From contig JAGOMP010000030.1 in NCBI GenBank assembly GCA_017993505.1, positions 1 through 33,662 of the forward strand: a DNA stretch of 33,662 bases, given 5' to 3'. The notes beneath the pieces were generated by a model. The model made no database searches. It was not told where the DNA came from and saw only the letters and a program-made list of their open reading frames with translations. The translations under genes were made by a program, and so were the position numbers. Shown here piece by piece: positions 31,631 to 33,662 of the stretch (position 1 is its first letter; each line of letters opens with the position of its first letter). Origin of the DNA: Planctomycetota bacterium. GTDB taxonomy: Bacteria; Planctomycetota; Uabimicrobiia; Uabimicrobiales; JABWCH01.

Positions 31631-31877
31631 ATTTTTCCTATCATTTTTAATAGCCTTTAAAATGCTATGTAAGCAAATAAATCAATTGCAATCAAGCTGG
31701 TTTTATTTTATAATAATTTGATTACATTGCAAGTAAAAAGCAAGGTTTATATAACAAAGATTCTTATGCAAAATTTTGTTTTTATAGATGATTTTTCCGT
31801 TATTTTTAATGCTTGTATCTACAACGAAAATTTCCAAGGAAAAGAAAAATAAATCTATTTATTAATTTTGCAAAATT

Positions 31878-31886
31878 TGGTATGAT
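31878..31886 (+). promoter_or_regulatory. Extended -10 promoter of the carboxyltransferase gene
   Basis: TGG-TATGAT (31878-31886) matches an extended -10 and shares TTTGGTATGATA with the promoter at 20965. The -35 region is weak. Transcription would start near 31893, giving a leader of about 130 nt. The rest of 31631-31877 is AT-rich and shows no gene. Confidence 0.45.
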
Positions 31887-31917
31887 ACACTATATAAAAA
31901 TGCATACATCTTAGTTG

Positions 31918-31956
31918 TAAGACTATGCTTTTGAAAAAAAACAGAGAATAGTCTTA
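31918..31956 (+). promoter_or_regulatory. Leader hairpin before the carboxyltransferase gene
   Basis: A perfect 9-bp stem (TAAGACTAT at 31918-31926 and ATAGTCTTA at 31948-31956, 21-base loop) is followed by A4, not T, so it is not a clear terminator. It resembles no riboswitch class I recognise. Confidence 0.35.
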
Positions 31957-32021
31957 AAAATCTAGGAATGCAGATAAAATATAGAAGAAAAGTATTTTTT
32001 TATTTTAGAATCGAGGTTTTT

Positions 32022-33458
32022 ATGGCAAAAATAAAAATTTGTGATCTTGTGTTAAGAGATGCCCATCAATCTTTAATGGCAACTAGGATGTTGACTTCTG
32101 ACATGTTGCCCATTACTGACAAATTAGACAAAGTTGGTTATTGGGCATTAGAATGTTGGGGTGGGGCAACATTTGATACATGCATTCGTTTTTTAAATGA
32201 AGATCCTTGGGAAAGATTGCGAAAATTAAAAGCAGCATTACCCAATACTCCTTTAATGATGTTATTGCGTGGTCAAAATTTATTAGGATACCGCCATTAT
32301 GCTGACGATGTTGTAGAAAAATTTGTAGAAAAAGCAGCAGAAAATGGAGTCGATATTTTCCGAATTTTCGATGCCCTAAATGATCCAAGAAATTTACAAA
32401 AATCTGTGGAATGCGTCAAAAAAGCAAACAAACATGCACAAGGTGCGATTAGCTATGCAACGAGTCCTTTTCATACTATAGATGTGTATGTGAACCATGC
32501 AAAATCTTACAAGGAATTAGGGGTAGATTCTATTTGTATTAAAGATATGGCTGGGATTTTAAGTCCCTATACAGCATATGAACTAACAAAACGACTCAAA
32601 AAAGAAGTAGGATTGCCCATTCATATTCATTCCCATTCCACTCCTGGCATGTCAGTAGCAACATTGACAAAAGCCGTGGAAGGTGGTGCAGATATTTTAG
32701 ACACTGCCATTGCAGCTATGGCAATGGGAACAAGCCACTCTCCAACAGAAACTATGGTAAAAATTCTCTCTGAAACTGAACACGACACAGGACTAGATAT
32801 CAAACTCCTAGCAGAAATATCAGCATATTTTCGTGATGTTAAAAAACACTATGAAACGTATTTATCTGCTTTTACTGGTGCAGAACCACGCATTTTAATT
32901 GCACAAATTCCTGGTGGTATGCTTTCTAACCTAGAAAGCCAATTGAAAAATTTCAATGCAACTGACAGACTGGATGAAGTACTCAAAGAAGTACCTCAAG
33001 TGCAGAAAGATTTTGGATATATTCCTTTAGTCACACCTACTTCTCAAATTGTGGGAACACAAGCTGTATTCAACGTAATGATGGGAAAATATAACCAATT
33101 GACACAACAATCCAAAGACCTACTAATTGGAAAATATGGAAAAACACCTGCAGAACGAAATCCAGAACTTGTAGCACGTGCTCTCAAAGAAATGAATTTG
33201 AAAGAATGCGAAACAGGAAGACCTGCTGACAAAATACCGAATGAATTTGATAAAATGACAGAGGATCTTAAAAAAATCATGAATGTTGATGAAGTCTCTA
33301 CAGAAGATGTAATCACATATGCTATGTTTCCACAAGTTGCTCCTAATTTTTTCAAAACTCGTCCAAGCGGTCCTCTTTCTTGGCAAGATCTTGCAGCAAA
33401 AAAAGTTGCCATAGAGCCAGTTGCTGATGATGAACCTTGGGAATGTGCTATTATTTAA
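32022..33458 (+). CDS. Biotin-dependent carboxyltransferase subunit (oxaloacetate decarboxylase alpha / pyruvate carboxylase B / transcarboxylase 5S type)
   Basis: 478 residues from ATG at 32022 (TCGAGG upstream); an earlier in-frame ATG at 31968 adds an unconserved stretch. The HMGL-like TIM barrel has VLRDAHQSLMATRM (metal Asp), ECWGGATFDTCIRFL, LRGQNLLGYRHYADDVV, FRIFDALND, SICIKDMAG (carboxylated Lys) and PIHIHSHSTPGM (HxH metal ligands). The conserved PYC_OADA domain follows (TGAEPRILIAQIPGGMLSNLESQL, VTPTSQIVGTQAVFNV). The chain ends without the EAMKM biotin-lipoyl domain of standard OadA, as in transcarboxylase 5S, so the biotin carrier must be a separate protein. It transfers carboxyl groups between carboxybiotin and pyruvate/oxaloacetate. 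It is a single-gene transcript in this window, with hairpin leader and terminator. Confidence 0.9.
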   Translation: MAKIKICDLVLRDAHQSLMATRMLTSDMLPITDKLDKVGYWALECWGGATFDTCIRFLNEDPWERLRKLKAALPNTPLMMLLRGQNLLGYRHYADDVVEKFVEKAAENGVDIFRIFDALNDPRNLQKSVECVKKANKHAQGAISYATSPFHTIDVYVNHAKSYKELGVDSICIKDMAGILSPYTAYELTKRLKKEVGLPIHIHSHSTPGMSVATLTKAVEGGADILDTAIAAMAMGTSHSPTETMVKILSETEHDTGLDIKLLAEISAYFRDVKKHYETYLSAFTGAEPRILIAQIPGGMLSNLESQLKNFNATDRLDEVLKEVPQVQKDFGYIPLVTPTSQIVGTQAVFNVMMGKYNQLTQQSKDLLIGKYGKTPAERNPELVARALKEMNLKECETGRPADKIPNEFDKMTEDLKKIMNVDEVSTEDVITYAMFPQVAPNFFKTRPSGPLSWQDLAAKKVAIEPVADDEPWECAII

Positions 33459-33479
33459 AACATTCCTATCCCCTTTTAT

Positions 33480-33520
33480 ATCCCATCGAGCTATTTACTA
33501 TAGCCCTTGGGATTTTTTTT
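33480..33520 (+). terminator. Terminator after the carboxyltransferase gene
   Basis: An outer stem ATCCCA/TGGGAT (33480-33485 and 33508-33513) and inner stem GCTAT/ATAGC enclose a small loop, followed by T8 (33513-33520). Confidence 0.75.
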
Positions 33521-33596
33521 CTACTATAAAATAGAACTTTTTTTTATCACAAGTAGGAACATATGGGGTTACCAACTGCTTTAAATAATCTATAAA

Positions 33597-33629
33597 ATTC
33601 TATAAAATAATATAAATATTTTATAGAAT
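33597..33629. repeat. 12-bp AT-rich inverted repeat near the window end
   Basis: ATTCTATAAAAT (33597-33608) and ATTTTATAGAAT (33618-33629) are perfectly complementary, with a 9-base loop. No gene is visible from 33521 to 33662. Confidence 0.6.
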
Positions 33630-33662
33630 TATGTGGAAATATCAAAGCTGATTTAACACTAA

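Overview
The window reads as chromosomal DNA from a very AT-rich, Gram-negative-type bacterium. It probably belongs to the PVC group (Chlamydiae, Planctomycetes, Lentisphaerae, Verrucomicrobia). Three points support this. The first gene encodes a cysteine-rich DUF11-repeat protein that I can align by eye with chlamydial OmcB through to its C-terminus. There is a Ser/Thr kinase fused to a SUMF1/FGE-type domain. There is also a YacL-like PIN/TRAM membrane protein. Fermentative or anaerobic traits (a selenium-dependent Mo-hydroxylase accessory set, a cysteine desulfidase/serine dehydratase-like enzyme and a biotin-dependent carboxyltransferase subunit) suggest an anoxic, perhaps host-associated, lifestyle. 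Placement to phylum is inference.

Layout. 1-2500: the OmcB-like gene on the minus strand, with promoter, leader hairpin and terminator. 2500-3092: AT-only repeats without a gene. 3093-14850: a plus-strand run holding a PrsW-type protease, an O-antigen-ligase-like protein with TPRs, the kinase-SUMF1 fusion, a secreted 5'-nucleotidase-type phosphoesterase, a SpoIID-domain protein, an unfamiliar P-loop ATPase, PIN/TRAM and a CPBP protease. The last seven are close-packed and may be one transcript. 15021-18476 (minus): a sodium/solute symporter, then yqeB and yqeC. 18604-20629 (plus): a FecCD-type binding lipoprotein and selD. 20788-20865 (minus): tRNA-Val(GAC) with its own promoter and terminator. 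21020-25505: a secreted protein of unknown function, a YdfG-like SDR and a large Ig-repeat protein with a degenerate M23-like domain. 25608-29815: a pseudokinase-TPR protein, a methylthiotransferase-like radical SAM enzyme lacking TRAM, and an ABC permease/ATPase pair. 30215-31630 (minus): a cysteine desulfidase/serine dehydratase-like protein. 32022-33458: a carboxyltransferase subunit.

How the genes fit together. yqeB, yqeC and selD are the known accessory set for selenium-dependent molybdenum hydroxylases, although the hydroxylase itself is not in the window. A FecCD-type binding protein sits inside this set, while a matching permease/ATPase pair without a binding protein lies 8.5 kb away, so they may form one split transporter. 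The 3.9-14.9 kb run looks like envelope construction and surveillance.

The most unusual structural feature is a recurring pattern of short, diverged tandem duplications (16-78 bp) at gene ends and in intergenic DNA. One of them copies the ribosome-binding and start region of the Ig-repeat gene three extra times upstream of it. No transposase, CRISPR array, rRNA or phage gene was seen.
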